A stretch of 64,000 nucleotides of DNA. It comes from Campylobacter sp. CN_NE2. GTDB lineage: Bacteria > Campylobacterota > Campylobacteria > Campylobacterales > Campylobacteraceae. The translations under genes and the position numbers were made by a program. The notes beneath the pieces are model-generated. The model did no database searches. It saw nothing but the letters and a program-made list of their open reading frames with translations, and was not told the DNA's origin. The stretch covers positions 868,001-932,000 of the forward strand of contig NZ_CP115608.1 of the NCBI RefSeq assembly GCF_027797465.1, read 5' to 3'. Numbering within the stretch: the stretch's first letter is position 1; every line of letters starts with the position of its first letter. Below, piece by piece: positions 10,819-18,521 of this stretch.

Positions 10819-10824
10819 TATAAT
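10819..10824 (+). promoter_or_regulatory. Predicted -10 box for nadD-rsfS
   Basis: TATAAT on the plus strand in the gap between divergent gapA and nadD-rsfS, about 54 bases before the nadD start codon. A clear -35 is not visible. The call rests only on the -10 match and position. Confidence 0.4.
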
Positions 10825-10877
10825 TCACGCAATTTTACTAAATTTGGAATTTAAATTAGGTTAAACGGGTAAAAAAT

Positions 10878-11771
10878 ATGAAAATAGCACTATTTGGCGG
10901 TAGTTTCGACCCGCCACACACCGGACACGAGAAAATAGTTCGCTCGGTTTTAGCAAATTTAAATATCGATTTGCTTGTTATAATGCCGACATTTTTAAAT
11001 CCGTTTAAAGAAAAATTTTCTGCACCGCCGAATTTAAGGCTAAAATGGGTAGAAAAACTTTGGGGAAATTTAGAAAAAGTGCAAATTTGCGATTTTGAAA
11101 TTTTGCAAAATGAAAAAGTGCCGAGCATAAAAAGTGTAAATTTTTTGCTTTCAAAATATCCAAAAAGTGAAATTTATCTTATCATCGGAGCCGATAATTT
11201 GGCAAATTTAGACAAATGGCACAAATTTGACGAACTTAAAAATTTGGTTAAATTTGTGGTTTTTGCTCGTGGTGGCGTGCAAATTCCGAACCAAATTCAC
11301 GGCGTAAATTTGCAAAAAATGGATTTAAATGTTAATATGTCGTCATCGTTTTTTAGGTCGAATTTGAAAGGTGAAATTCCAAATTTGATAAAAGATGAAG
11401 TTATAAAATTTTACGGAGATCAAAAAATGAGTGAAAATTCAGCAAAACAACGAGCCGAAAAAATCGCAGAAATTTTAAATGACAAAAAAGCCGAAAATGT
11501 CGAAATCATCGATATGAGCGAGAAAGATTATATCGCTAAATTTGTAGTCATTGCTACCACTTTGACAGGCCGTCATGGCTTAGCGCTAATCGATGAGTTA
11601 AAAAGCGTTTTAAAACCTTTGGGCGAAGAGTTTTTGGCTATCGAAAGTAGCGATGAGTGGAGCGTTGTGGATTTGGGCGATATTATAATTCACTTAATGG
11701 ACGAACGCTACCGCGCAAAATACAATATCGAAGAGTTTTTGGAAAAATTAAAAAGAAATGAATTTGCCTAA
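10878..11771 (+). CDS. nadD-rsfS: Fused nicotinate-nucleotide adenylyltransferase / ribosomal silencing factor RsfS
   Basis: 297 residues in one open frame. Residues 1-183 are NadD, which makes deamido-NAD from NaMN and ATP: GGSFDPPHTGH at 7-17, a KEKFSAPP loop, IIGADNL near 107, and an SSSFFRS segment as the second nucleotidyltransferase signature. Residues about 185-295 are RsfS/DUF143, which binds ribosomal protein uL14 and blocks subunit joining: it has an EIIDMSEKDYIAKFVVIAT-like core, SSDEWSVVDLGDIIIHLM and a C-terminal Tyr/Leu-rich helix. In most bacteria these are two adjacent genes. An internal ATG at 11427 (codon 184) has GGAGA seven bases upstream, so free RsfS may also be made. 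Confidence 0.93.
   Translation: MKIALFGGSFDPPHTGHEKIVRSVLANLNIDLLVIMPTFLNPFKEKFSAPPNLRLKWVEKLWGNLEKVQICDFEILQNEKVPSIKSVNFLLSKYPKSEIYLIIGADNLANLDKWHKFDELKNLVKFVVFARGGVQIPNQIHGVNLQKMDLNVNMSSSFFRSNLKGEIPNLIKDEVIKFYGDQKMSENSAKQRAEKIAEILNDKKAENVEIIDMSEKDYIAKFVVIATTLTGRHGLALIDELKSVLKPLGEEFLAIESSDEWSVVDLGDIIIHLMDERYRAKYNIEEFLEKLKRNEFA
11415..11429 (+). promoter_or_regulatory. Internal ribosome-binding site and ATG for a separate RsfS
   Basis: GGAGA at 11415-11419 is followed after seven bases by an in-frame ATG at 11427-11429, exactly where the RsfS domain of the fusion begins. The arrangement is what would remain if two adjacent genes lost the stop codon between them. It could yield a stand-alone RsfS of about 114 residues besides the fusion. 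Confidence 0.55.
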
Positions 11772-11793
11772 ATTTAGGCAAATTTGGTTTTAA
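11761..11793 (+). terminator. Hairpin overlapping the rsfS stop
   Basis: AATTTGCC and its complement GGCAAATT form a stem around a short AAATTTA-type loop, followed by TTGGTTTT. The 5' arm contains the last codons of nadD-rsfS. It is a plausible intrinsic terminator with a modest T tract. Confidence 0.55.
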
Positions 11794-11820
11794 AATTATA
11801 TTTATATTTGTTAAATTTTA

Positions 11821-11986
11821 CGGGCAAGAACGCCCACTTTATGATACTTTTTGTGGCTAATTATGAAAACTTGATTGATAATGAAATAATTAATCTATAT
11901 AATGAGTAATATTTGTGTTATTTTTGGTGGGCAAGGATGCCACCCTACGATAATTAAACCATTATGGTAAGCAAGGATACCCGTCC
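11821..11986. repeat. Three degenerate GGGCAAGRATGCC repeats downstream of the WG-repeat gene
   Basis: Similar small palindromic words occur at 11822-11835 (GGGCAAGAACGCCC), 11926-11944 (GGTGGGCAAGGATGCCACC) and 11966-11986 (GGTAAGCAAGGATACC followed by CGTCC). The last two lie 40 bases apart. A related perfect palindrome sits on the other side of the WG-repeat gene at 13093-13110. The 216-base gap between nadD-rsfS and the WG gene holds nothing else that I can recognise. Confidence 0.6.
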
Positions 11987-11987
11987 T

Positions 11988-13058
11988 TTATTTATTATAT
12001 AAATCAATAACTTTCCCGGTTTTAATATCAAATAAACTCCATTTATCAATCCATTTATTATTCTCTACAACTTTTTTCATAACTTTAAGCATTCCTTTTC
12101 CAAAAAATCTTACTATAATATAATCTTTGGAAAGAATTTCATTTCCCTTTTTATCAATAGCTCCGCAATGAAAATCAAATATCGCTACCCCTTCATTAAA
12201 ATTAGAAACTTGTATAAAATTTAAAGGAATAACTATTTCTCCCTTTTTATTTATAAAGCCCCATTTTTCATCATGCTGAACTTTTGCTAATCCTTCGTTA
12301 AAATGCGGTAGAAATGGCAAATCACACAAAGGTATGCTAGTGTGAATAAATTTAAAAGGGATAACTATTTCCCCTGTTTTATCTATAAATCCCATTTTTC
12401 TTTCTTGCTCAACTGCTGCTAATCCCTCATTAAACACCCAAGCACTATCAAATTTAAAAGGAATAACTATTTCCCCATTTTTATCTACAAAGCCCCATTT
12501 ATCTCCTTGCTTAACTGCTGCCAACCCCTCACTAAAAAACATAGCATTATCAAATTTAAAAGAGATAACTATTTCCCCATTTTTATCTATAAAGCCCCAT
12601 TTTTCTCCTTGCTTAACTGCTGCTAATCCTCCAATAAAACCCAAAGCATAATCAAATTTTAAAGGGATAACTATTTCTCCTTTTTTATCTATAAAGCCCC
12701 ATTTTTCTCCTTGCTTAACTACTGCTAACCCATCGCTAAAATTCCCAGCCCAATCAAATTTAAAAGGGATAACTATTTTTCCAGTTCTATCTATAAATCC
12801 TATTTTTTTACCTATAAATCCCTTTTTTTCAACCAAAGCTAATCCTTCATTAAAAGTAATGTGGTTATCATATTTCAATGGTAGGATAACTTTTTTAGTA
12901 TTAAAATCAATCAATCCATATTTATAACCACCAAATAACTTTTCTTGATAAGAACCAAATAACTTTTTAACTTTTTTAGAAACCAGAACTAAATTCGCTT
13001 CCTCATCAGCAAATTTCTCCATTTCATAAGCCAAAGAAGAATCAGAAAACAATAGCAT
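11988..13058 (-). CDS. WG-repeat protein
   Basis: 356 residues made of about eight consecutive WG (KWG) repeats of roughly 37 residues. The core is WGFIDKKGEIVIPxKFD followed by FxEGLAAVKQGEK; the fourth to sixth units are nearly identical in DNA as well. No signal peptide or membrane segment is evident, so location is uncertain. WG repeats probably form a beta-rich solenoid or propeller used for binding, and no enzymatic residues are recognisable. AAGGAG precedes the ATG. The gene stands alone between two conserved blocks, flanked by small palindromic repeats. The near-identical units can expand or contract by slippage. Function unknown. Confidence 0.85.
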   Translation of the reverse strand: MLLFSDSSLAYEMEKFADEEANLVLVSKKVKKLFGSYQEKLFGGYKYGLIDFNTKKVILPLKYDNHITFNEGLALVEKKGFIGKKIGFIDRTGKIVIPFKFDWAGNFSDGLAVVKQGEKWGFIDKKGEIVIPLKFDYALGFIGGLAAVKQGEKWGFIDKNGEIVISFKFDNAMFFSEGLAAVKQGDKWGFVDKNGEIVIPFKFDSAWVFNEGLAAVEQERKMGFIDKTGEIVIPFKFIHTSIPLCDLPFLPHFNEGLAKVQHDEKWGFINKKGEIVIPLNFIQVSNFNEGVAIFDFHCGAIDKKGNEILSKDYIIVRFFGKGMLKVMKKVVENNKWIDKWSLFDIKTGKVIDLYNK

Positions 13059-13092
13059 TTTTTACTCCTTATTTTTAATAAAGCACCGCAGA

Positions 13093-13110
13093 GTGGGCAT
13101 TCTTGCCCAC
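13093..13110. repeat. Palindrome GTGGGCA-TTCT-TGCCCAC
   Basis: A perfect 7-base inverted repeat with a four-base loop, upstream of the WG-repeat gene. It matches the GGGCAAGRATGCC words found downstream of that gene, so the gene lies between members of one small repeat family. The 152-base gap here otherwise holds only a remnant of the family 1 hairpin element. Confidence 0.6.
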
Positions 13111-13163
13111 AGAAATTTTACATTTATTGAATTTTATCATTTTTAATTATTTGATTAACCAAA

Positions 13164-13201
13164 TTCGTCTGTCCGAGTTCGCGTGACGAAAAAGCTAGGC
13201 T
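13164..13201 (-). repeat. Family 1 hairpin element, truncated copy
   Basis: Read on the minus strand this begins with AGCCTAGCTTTT, the conserved left end of the family, and contains a TTCGTC/GACGAA stem. The conserved right end (ATCGTCGGCAT) is missing. It lies just before the hisG stop codon, between hisG and the WG-repeat gene. Confidence 0.55.
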
Positions 13202-13210
13202 GATTTGATT

Positions 13211-13825
13211 TTATAAACCGATTTCCTTAGCGATTTTTTCTCGCAGGTCAAGAATTTCATCTCGCTTGATAACAAAACTATTTCGATTTGCGATTAAATG
13301 CGCTGAGCTTTCCATTATCGTCTCGGCGACTTTTAGTCCGTTTTGTTTTAGCGTTGTGCCGGTTTCGACATTATCGACGATAGCGTCCGCTAGACCGATT
13401 AAAGGCGCAAGTTCAATCGAGCCGTAAAGTTTGATAATGCTTACCGCAATCGCCTTTTGAGCGAAATACTCCCTTGCGATATTTGGCATTTTTGTTGCGA
13501 TTTTTATGCCGGGCACCCCGTAATTTAGCTCAGTTTCGTTTTTAATACCAACGCAAACCTTGCATTTTCCGATTTTTAAATCTAGCAGTCTTAGCACATC
13601 AGGGCGGTGTTCTTCAAGCACATCAAGCCCCACTACACCGATGTCTGCTGCGCCTCCCATGACATAAGTCGGTATATCTTGGTTTCGCACATAAAGGAAT
13701 TTAAAATTTCCTTCGCTCATAATGAGTTTTCTATCTTCAAATTTAAAATCAAGCCCGAAAATTTTTCTAAAAATCGCCAAAGTATCATCGGCAATGCGAC
13801 CTTTTGGAAGTGCAACGGTTATCAT
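13211..13825 (-). CDS. hisG: ATP phosphoribosyltransferase, short form
   Basis: 204 residues. This is the catalytic core only (N-terminal ALPKGRIADDT, GAADIGVVGLDVLEEH, and the PRPP-binding segment DAIVDNVETGTTLKQNGL), ending before the C-terminal ACT-like regulatory domain of long HisG. Short HisG enzymes normally work in a hetero-octamer with HisZ, which carries histidine feedback regulation. No hisZ is in this window. It catalyses the first step of histidine synthesis. The start overlaps the coaX stop by four bases (ATGA). As I recall, C. jejuni has the long form, so the short form is a notable difference. Confidence 0.93.
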   Translation of the reverse strand: MITVALPKGRIADDTLAIFRKIFGLDFKFEDRKLIMSEGNFKFLYVRNQDIPTYVMGGAADIGVVGLDVLEEHRPDVLRLLDLKIGKCKVCVGIKNETELNYGVPGIKIATKMPNIAREYFAQKAIAVSIIKLYGSIELAPLIGLADAIVDNVETGTTLKQNGLKVAETIMESSAHLIANRNSFVIKRDEILDLREKIAKEIGL

Positions 13826-14445
13826 TTTATATCCTTTTGTTTTAGCAAATTTAGCATTGAACGGAAAATCAAATTTCTATCATAAATCGAATTTGAAAAA
13901 AACTGCGACAAATAATGCCCGTCTCCGCCCGTAAAATAAATTTTTCTATCTTTTGCAAAATCTTTAATAAGCAAAATCACGCTTTTAATAAGCCCGTAGC
14001 TTACTGCATCGACCGTGCGATTTGGCAGTTTTTCTAAATCAATCTGCGTATTTAGCACGACATTTAGGCGTGGCGAAATCTCGGCGTATGAATTTAAAAA
14101 TGTGTAAATTCCGGGCATTATAACGCCGCCTTTGTGGCGTGAATTTTCCATTAAATCAAGCGTTATAGCCGTTCCTGCATCGACGATGACGCCGTCTTTG
14201 ATCTCGGTGCATGCTGCGACCCTATCTATACCAAGCCCTTTATATTCGGTATCTAGCTCGTAAAACGGCTCTAAGTCAAAAAAATTTTCATTTTTTTCAA
14301 GTTTTTCTTTAAATTTGGCATTTACGCTTATAAAATAAATTCGCTCGCTTGGTTCGTAGCTTTCAAACTGCGAATTTTCCATATATCTAACAACGCCGTC
14401 TTTATAAAATTTAGCCGTAGTATTGCCTATATCACACAAAGTCAT
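13822..14445 (-). CDS. coaX: Type III pantothenate kinase
   Basis: 207 residues, at the short end for CoaX. It has the ASKHA-fold phosphate-1 loop DIGNTTAKF at residues 5-13, the catalytic/phosphate-2 region VDAGTAITLDL near 90 and the FTGGDGHYL adenosine loop near 170. It phosphorylates pantothenate, the first step to coenzyme A. This type needs a monovalent cation and is not feedback-inhibited by CoA. It overlaps hisG and the upstream small gene. panC, for the preceding pathway, is elsewhere in the window at 27511. Confidence 0.93.
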   Translation of the reverse strand: MTLCDIGNTTAKFYKDGVVRYMENSQFESYEPSERIYFISVNAKFKEKLEKNENFFDLEPFYELDTEYKGLGIDRVAACTEIKDGVIVDAGTAITLDLMENSRHKGGVIMPGIYTFLNSYAEISPRLNVVLNTQIDLEKLPNRTVDAVSYGLIKSVILLIKDFAKDRKIYFTGGDGHYLSQFFSNSIYDRNLIFRSMLNLLKQKDIK

Positions 14446-14764
14446 AAAATATAAATTCGCTTTCTTCTAAGATTTTTTTAGATTTACTGCACATTTGCGA
14501 GTTGTAAAACAAAACTCTTTTTTTGACGATTTTACCTAGCTTTTCCTGCACGATTTTATCTAAACTTAAAAGCTCGTTTGCGTCTTTACTAATAAATCTG
14601 CTTTTTGCATTTCGCACGAAAACTAGCGTAAAAAAGCCGTCCAAATCCACGCCAAAATAAATTTCATACGAGCGTTTTTTGCTAAATTCTTTGGTATCTA
14701 GCGTTTTGAAATTTTTTAAAAGGAGCTTTTTTGAACGCAAAAGCTCCGAAATTTGTTTTTGCAT
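14432..14764 (-). CDS. Conserved hypothetical protein
   Basis: 110 residues, overlapping coaX by 14 bases and ending one base before the lipoprotein gene region. No signal peptide or membrane segment. It is basic, with a lysine-rich N-terminus and a central IYFGVDLDGFFTLVFVRNAKSRF stretch that suggests a small alpha/beta fold. I recall a gene of this size in the same place, between coaX and the lipoprotein gene, in C. jejuni, which supports a real gene. I recognise no functional motif. Confidence 0.75.
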   Translation of the reverse strand: MQKQISELLRSKKLLLKNFKTLDTKEFSKKRSYEIYFGVDLDGFFTLVFVRNAKSRFISKDANELLSLDKIVQEKLGKIVKKRVLFYNSQMCSKSKKILEESEFIFYDFV

Positions 14765-14765
14765 T

Positions 14766-15776
14766 TTAGTTAAAATTTAAAAATTTATCGTCGTGATAAA
14801 ATGCGCTAGAATTCACAAAAGTTTTCTCGTCGATTTCATCATTTAGCTCAAAAATTTGCTCATTTTCTAAATTTAAATCTGTTTTAATCAAATAACCAGT
14901 TTTCTCAACGATATTTAGCGAATTTCCTGCGATTCCTGCACCTGCAAACAACGCAAATGTGAATTTTTTAGATTTTATTTTATTTAAATTTAAATCTAGC
15001 ATATCAACCACGCCGTCTTTTAAAAATGCGTAAATTCTGTCATTTCCAAAAAGCACGGAGCGAATTTCGCCGTTGTAAGATTTATTTCCCATAGGAGAGA
15101 TTAGCATGATTTTTGAAGCCGTTGTTGCATACATATTATCGCCCAAAACTTTTAAGTCAATAGCATTGTTAAAAAACGGCTGATCACTTATAACCATATC
15201 TCGTATAATGCGACCGTTGTATCTATCTGCTATAACCAAAAGCCCATCAAGACTAGGATAGACGACAAGTTGCTCGACAAAAATAGGCGAAGCAACCCTA
15301 GAATCAACCGCATAGGCTTGTCTTAGTTTTTGGTTCATTACAACCGAATTTGATGAAATTTTGATTAGATAAATTGTATTATTTGAGCCTACAACAGCCA
15401 AATCATCGCCGTTTATAGCTGCACTTAAAGCCTGAGTATCGATATATGTATCAAGTAATAAATTGCCACTTTCATCGCTAACTTTTAACGCGCCCTTTTC
15501 GTTTGTGCTTATAAATTTGCCTTCAAATTCGCCTAAAAATTTCTCATTTTTTGCTAATTTGAAATTTGAATTTACGCCCATTTTAGAGACGACATTACCA
15601 TTAGCAAGTGTTGCACCATTGTAATTTGAAGCGATGATTTTTGAAGGTAGATTTCCTTCAAAACTAACTTTTCCTGCGACATTTTCATCAAACGGCTCGA
15701 AATATTGCCTTTTTGTCGAACAACCTGCAAAAAAAACTGAGACCAAAATCGTTAAAATAAGTGCATATTTTTTCAT
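14766..15776 (-). CDS. Lipoprotein with BamB-like beta-propeller character
   Basis: 336 residues. A lipoprotein signal ends in VFFAGC (Cys19), so it is membrane-anchored and exported. The rest is a series of short beta-rich blocks such as GNLLLDTYIDTQALSAAINGDD and NDRIYAFLKDG, resembling PQQ/WD-type propeller blades. It lies three bases after a membrane-anchored YfgM-like gene. In E. coli yfgM and bamB are likewise adjacent, and BamB is the propeller lipoprotein of the outer-membrane assembly machine. A BamB-like role is therefore an inference from topology, fold character and neighbour, not from clear sequence identity. Confidence 0.7.
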   Translation of the reverse strand: MKKYALILTILVSVFFAGCSTKRQYFEPFDENVAGKVSFEGNLPSKIIASNYNGATLANGNVVSKMGVNSNFKLAKNEKFLGEFEGKFISTNEKGALKVSDESGNLLLDTYIDTQALSAAINGDDLAVVGSNNTIYLIKISSNSVVMNQKLRQAYAVDSRVASPIFVEQLVVYPSLDGLLVIADRYNGRIIRDMVISDQPFFNNAIDLKVLGDNMYATTASKIMLISPMGNKSYNGEIRSVLFGNDRIYAFLKDGVVDMLDLNLNKIKSKKFTFALFAGAGIAGNSLNIVEKTGYLIKTDLNLENEQIFELNDEIDEKTFVNSSAFYHDDKFLNFN

Positions 15777-15779
15777 TTT

Positions 15780-16337
15780 TTATCCATTATAGTGTTTTAA
15801 ATTTACAACCATTTGTTTAAACGGCGAATCGGCAGGAATTTTATTAAATTCAACTTCGGCAGCATCAAATTTACCGCTTTTTAAAAGCTCGTATCCGTTG
15901 ATGAAACTGTTGTAATCTTCTAGCAAGACACCTTGTTTTCCGTTTTGCAAATTTATAATCTCTTTCAATAAAGGATCAATATTTGATAAATTTGCCAACT
16001 CATCAAGTTTTGCATTATCTCCGTTTTTAAGCGAATTTTTTAGCTCGAAAACTGCATATAAATTTATATCTTTTGATTTTAACTCATCTTTTTTTGCATT
16101 GTCATTTGGATTTTTCAAAAGTTCGTTATAAAGTGCATTTGCGCTGTCAATGCGTTTGTTTTCAAAAAACAAATTTCCATAATATCCCACAAAGCCCAAA
16201 ACTAAAATTGCAACAAGTCCCAGCAAAGGTTTTTTGTATTTTTTAATGAAAAGTTCGCTTTTGATGATACTTTCCAAAAACTGCTCTTCTGTGCCTATTT
16301 CTTGTTTGATACCTGCAATATCGTCCTTTAAAGCCAA
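15780..16337 (-). CDS. Membrane-anchored YfgM-like/TPR-type protein
   Basis: 185 residues. One transmembrane helix at about residues 36-54, preceded by a charged cytoplasmic segment with basic residues, places the C-terminal 130 residues in the periplasm. That region is helical and repeat-like (ALYNELLKNPNDN, YELLKSGKFDAAEVEFNKIP), consistent with tetratricopeptide-type helices. The topology and size fit YfgM, an ancillary translocon/chaperone partner of PpiD. It is the first gene of a minus-strand run and is followed at three bases by the BamB-like lipoprotein gene. It is divergent from gatC. Confidence 0.65.
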   Translation of the reverse strand: MALKDDIAGIKQEIGTEEQFLESIIKSELFIKKYKKPLLGLVAILVLGFVGYYGNLFFENKRIDSANALYNELLKNPNDNAKKDELKSKDINLYAVFELKNSLKNGDNAKLDELANLSNIDPLLKEIINLQNGKQGVLLEDYNSFINGYELLKSGKFDAAEVEFNKIPADSPFKQMVVNLKHYNG

Positions 16338-16421
16338 TTTTGTATCCTTTTTTAAAAATTAAATTTCGCATAATTGTAGCATAAAATATTTAAAAGCGAC
16401 TAATATCAAGATAAATTATGA

Positions 16422-16427
16422 TATAAT
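16422..16427 (+). promoter_or_regulatory. Predicted -10 box for the gatC-pilT-cvpA-fur operon
   Basis: TATAAT on the plus strand, 32 bases before the gatC start, with AAGGAA eight bases from the ATG. The sequence upstream is AT-rich without a clear -35, as is usual for Campylobacter sigma-70 promoters. Confidence 0.55.
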
Positions 16428-16459
16428 GTCTCGTTTTATTTATCAAAAAAAGGAAATCA

Positions 16460-16747
16460 ATGATAATTGACGATGTCATTTTAAACAAACTTGAAAAACT
16501 AAGCGCTTTAAAAATTCCTGAAAATAAGCGTGATGAAATTAAAAATCAACTAAATAATATCGTGGATTTCGTCGAAATTTTAAATGAGTTAAATTTGGAC
16601 GATACTCAGGTGGCTATCACCACTTTAAAGGGCGGGACGCCGTTTAGAGAAGATGTGCCTAGCAAAAGCGATGTGATTGATACGATTATCAAACACGCAC
16701 CGGACAGCGACGGAAGCTATTTTGTCGTCCCTAAAATCATAGAATAA
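16460..16747 (+). CDS. gatC: Asp-tRNA(Asn)/Glu-tRNA(Gln) amidotransferase subunit C
   Basis: 95 residues, normal for GatC. It has the N-terminal helical region (LEKLSALKIPENKRDEI), an LNNIVDFVEILNELN helix and the C-terminal PFREDVPSKSDVIDTIIKHAPDSDGSYFVVPKIIE extension that wraps around GatA. It stabilises the GatCAB complex that converts misacylated Glu-tRNA(Gln) and Asp-tRNA(Asn). gatA and gatB are not nearby, which I recall as usual in Campylobacter. It leads an operon with pilT-like, cvpA and fur genes. Confidence 0.93.
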   Translation: MIIDDVILNKLEKLSALKIPENKRDEIKNQLNNIVDFVEILNELNLDDTQVAITTLKGGTPFREDVPSKSDVIDTIIKHAPDSDGSYFVVPKIIE

Positions 16748-16758
16748 GGAAGGTTTTT

Positions 16759-17841
16759 ATGGAAGAGAATCAAAAAAAATTAATTGACATCGAAACGATG
16801 TTAAAAACCGTTGTTTTTAACAAAGCTTCGGATTTACACCTAGTTTCAAGAAGTGCTCCGCAAATTCGCATTGACGGAACTTTGCGTCCTTTGGCAATGG
16901 ACCCGCTAACAGGAACGGATATTGAGTATATCTGCTATGCGTTAATCACCGATGCGCAAAAAAGCGAACTTGAAGAAAACAAAGAGCTTGACTTTGCGAT
17001 TGAATTGCCAAATATCGGACGCTTTCGGGGCAACTACTACTATACGATGAACGGCGATTTGGCTGCTGCGTTTCGTATTATTCCTATCGATATTCCTAGC
17101 CTTGATGATTTAAGAGCACCAAATATTTTTAAAGAAGTCGTCAAACGCGAAAAAGGTATGATACTTGTTACCGGTCCGACAGGTAGCGGTAAATCAACAA
17201 CCCTAGCAGCTATGCTAAATGAAATCAACGAAAAAGAGCGAAAACACATTATCACGGTTGAAGACCCTGTGGAGTTCGTGCATCAAAATAAAAAATCTCT
17301 ATTTTCTCACAGAAACATAGGAACAGATACACACTCTTATGCACAAGCTTTGAAATTCTCACTTCGTGAAGACCCTGATATTATCCTAGTCGGTGAGATG
17401 CGGGATCGTGAGACTATTTCTATCGCGATTACTGCGGCTGAAACGGGACACTTGGTTTTTGGAACACTACACACAAACTCAGCAATCCAAACAATCAACC
17501 GTATCATCGATAGCTTTGACGGCGGCGAACAACTTCAAGTTAGAAACATGCTTTCAGTTTCGCTAACTGCGGTTATTTCGCAATCTTTGCTTCCAAAGCT
17601 TGGCGGTGGTCGTATCGCGATACATGAAATTTTGATAAACAACAACGCCGTTGCAAACCTAATCCGCGAAAACAAAGTTCATCAAATTTACTCACAAATG
17701 CAACTTAACCAACAACAAACAGGCATGGTAACCCAAACACAAGCTATGGTAAAAGCAATTCGCTCAAATTTCATATCAAAAGAAAACGCTCTTAGATATT
17801 CAACAAATTTACAAGAGCTAATCGGTATAGTAGGTGAGTGA
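16759..17841 (+). CDS. pilT: PilT-type twitching motility/retraction ATPase
   Basis: 360 residues, standard for PilT. It has an N-terminal ASDLHL segment, Walker A GPTGSGKST near residue 138, the Asp box VEDPVEF, Walker B ILVGEMRDRETI and the His box GHLVFGTLHTN. The C-terminal AIRxNxI-type segment (AMVKAIRSNFISKE) includes the retraction-type AIRNLIRE-like region. It would be a hexameric cytoplasmic ATPase that powers pilus disassembly. No pilin, PilB or PilC genes are in the window, so its partner machine is elsewhere or absent. It lies 11 bases after gatC and overlaps cvpA (ATGA). Confidence 0.92.
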   Translation: MEENQKKLIDIETMLKTVVFNKASDLHLVSRSAPQIRIDGTLRPLAMDPLTGTDIEYICYALITDAQKSELEENKELDFAIELPNIGRFRGNYYYTMNGDLAAAFRIIPIDIPSLDDLRAPNIFKEVVKREKGMILVTGPTGSGKSTTLAAMLNEINEKERKHIITVEDPVEFVHQNKKSLFSHRNIGTDTHSYAQALKFSLREDPDIILVGEMRDRETISIAITAAETGHLVFGTLHTNSAIQTINRIIDSFDGGEQLQVRNMLSVSLTAVISQSLLPKLGGGRIAIHEILINNNAVANLIRENKVHQIYSQMQLNQQQTGMVTQTQAMVKAIRSNFISKENALRYSTNLQELIGIVGE

Positions 17842-18521
17842 TGCTTGAAGGTATAAATTGGTTTGATGCTGTTGTTATCGCTTTGATTGTGCTTTTTGGT
17901 TTGCGTGGTCTTGCAAACGGCATTATAAAAGAAATTTTTGGAATTTTAGGGCTTATCGGCGGTCTTATTTTGGCAGTTCGTTATAAGGCTATGGCAGGGG
18001 CTTGGATTAGTGAAAAAATTTATAATCTAAAATCTGCAACTAGTGTTTTAAGTGGCGATTCTACCGAGCTTTTAGCTGGATTTTTGGCTATTTTATTTGG
18101 AACTTGGATTATTTGTCTGATTTTAGGCGAGATAATTTCAAAATTCTTTAAATGGAGCGGTTTAGGTTTTGTCGATAAACTTGGCGGTTTTATTTTTAGC
18201 TCGGCTAAAATTTTCTTAATCTTTGCCGTAGTTGCCACGATGATAAAAGGTTCTGCTTTATTAAACGAACAAACAAAGGGATTTTTTAGCACAAGTGCAG
18301 TTTATCCGCATTTAGTAAATGTCGGCGACTGGATAATGCAAATGAAAGATGATCCAGGCGTAAAAGAAAATATAAATGCCATGCAGGAAACAATAAATGA
18401 AGCTATAAGCGAACCCGAATACAAAATTTCTGATACAAATAGCAGTCTAAATTTAGACTCAAATTTAAGTAATGAATTAAATTTAAACGATATAAATCAA
18501 ACGCAAGGAAACGAAATATGA
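17838..18521 (+). CDS. cvpA: CvpA family inner-membrane protein
   Basis: 227 residues. Four hydrophobic helices occupy roughly residues 5-45, 75-100 and 115-140, and the [30 protein letters not shown]-type N-terminus is the CvpA/colicin V production signature. The C-terminal 70 residues are hydrophilic and Asn/Ser-rich. CvpA is an inner-membrane protein involved in envelope homeostasis and originally in colicin V export; the molecular function is unsettled. It overlaps pilT and fur by four bases each, so the three are translationally coupled. Confidence 0.88.
   Translation: MMLEGINWFDAVVIALIVLFGLRGLANGIIKEIFGILGLIGGLILAVRYKAMAGAWISEKIYNLKSATSVLSGDSTELLAGFLAILFGTWIICLILGEIISKFFKWSGLGFVDKLGGFIFSSAKIFLIFAVVATMIKGSALLNEQTKGFFSTSAVYPHLVNVGDWIMQMKDDPGVKENINAMQETINEAISEPEYKISDTNSSLNLDSNLSNELNLNDINQTQGNEI

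Noticed and set aside
10803-10832. Longer N-terminus for gapA
   Set aside because: The ATG at 10802 has AAGGATATT directly upstream and matches the family start; the extension has no ribosome site.
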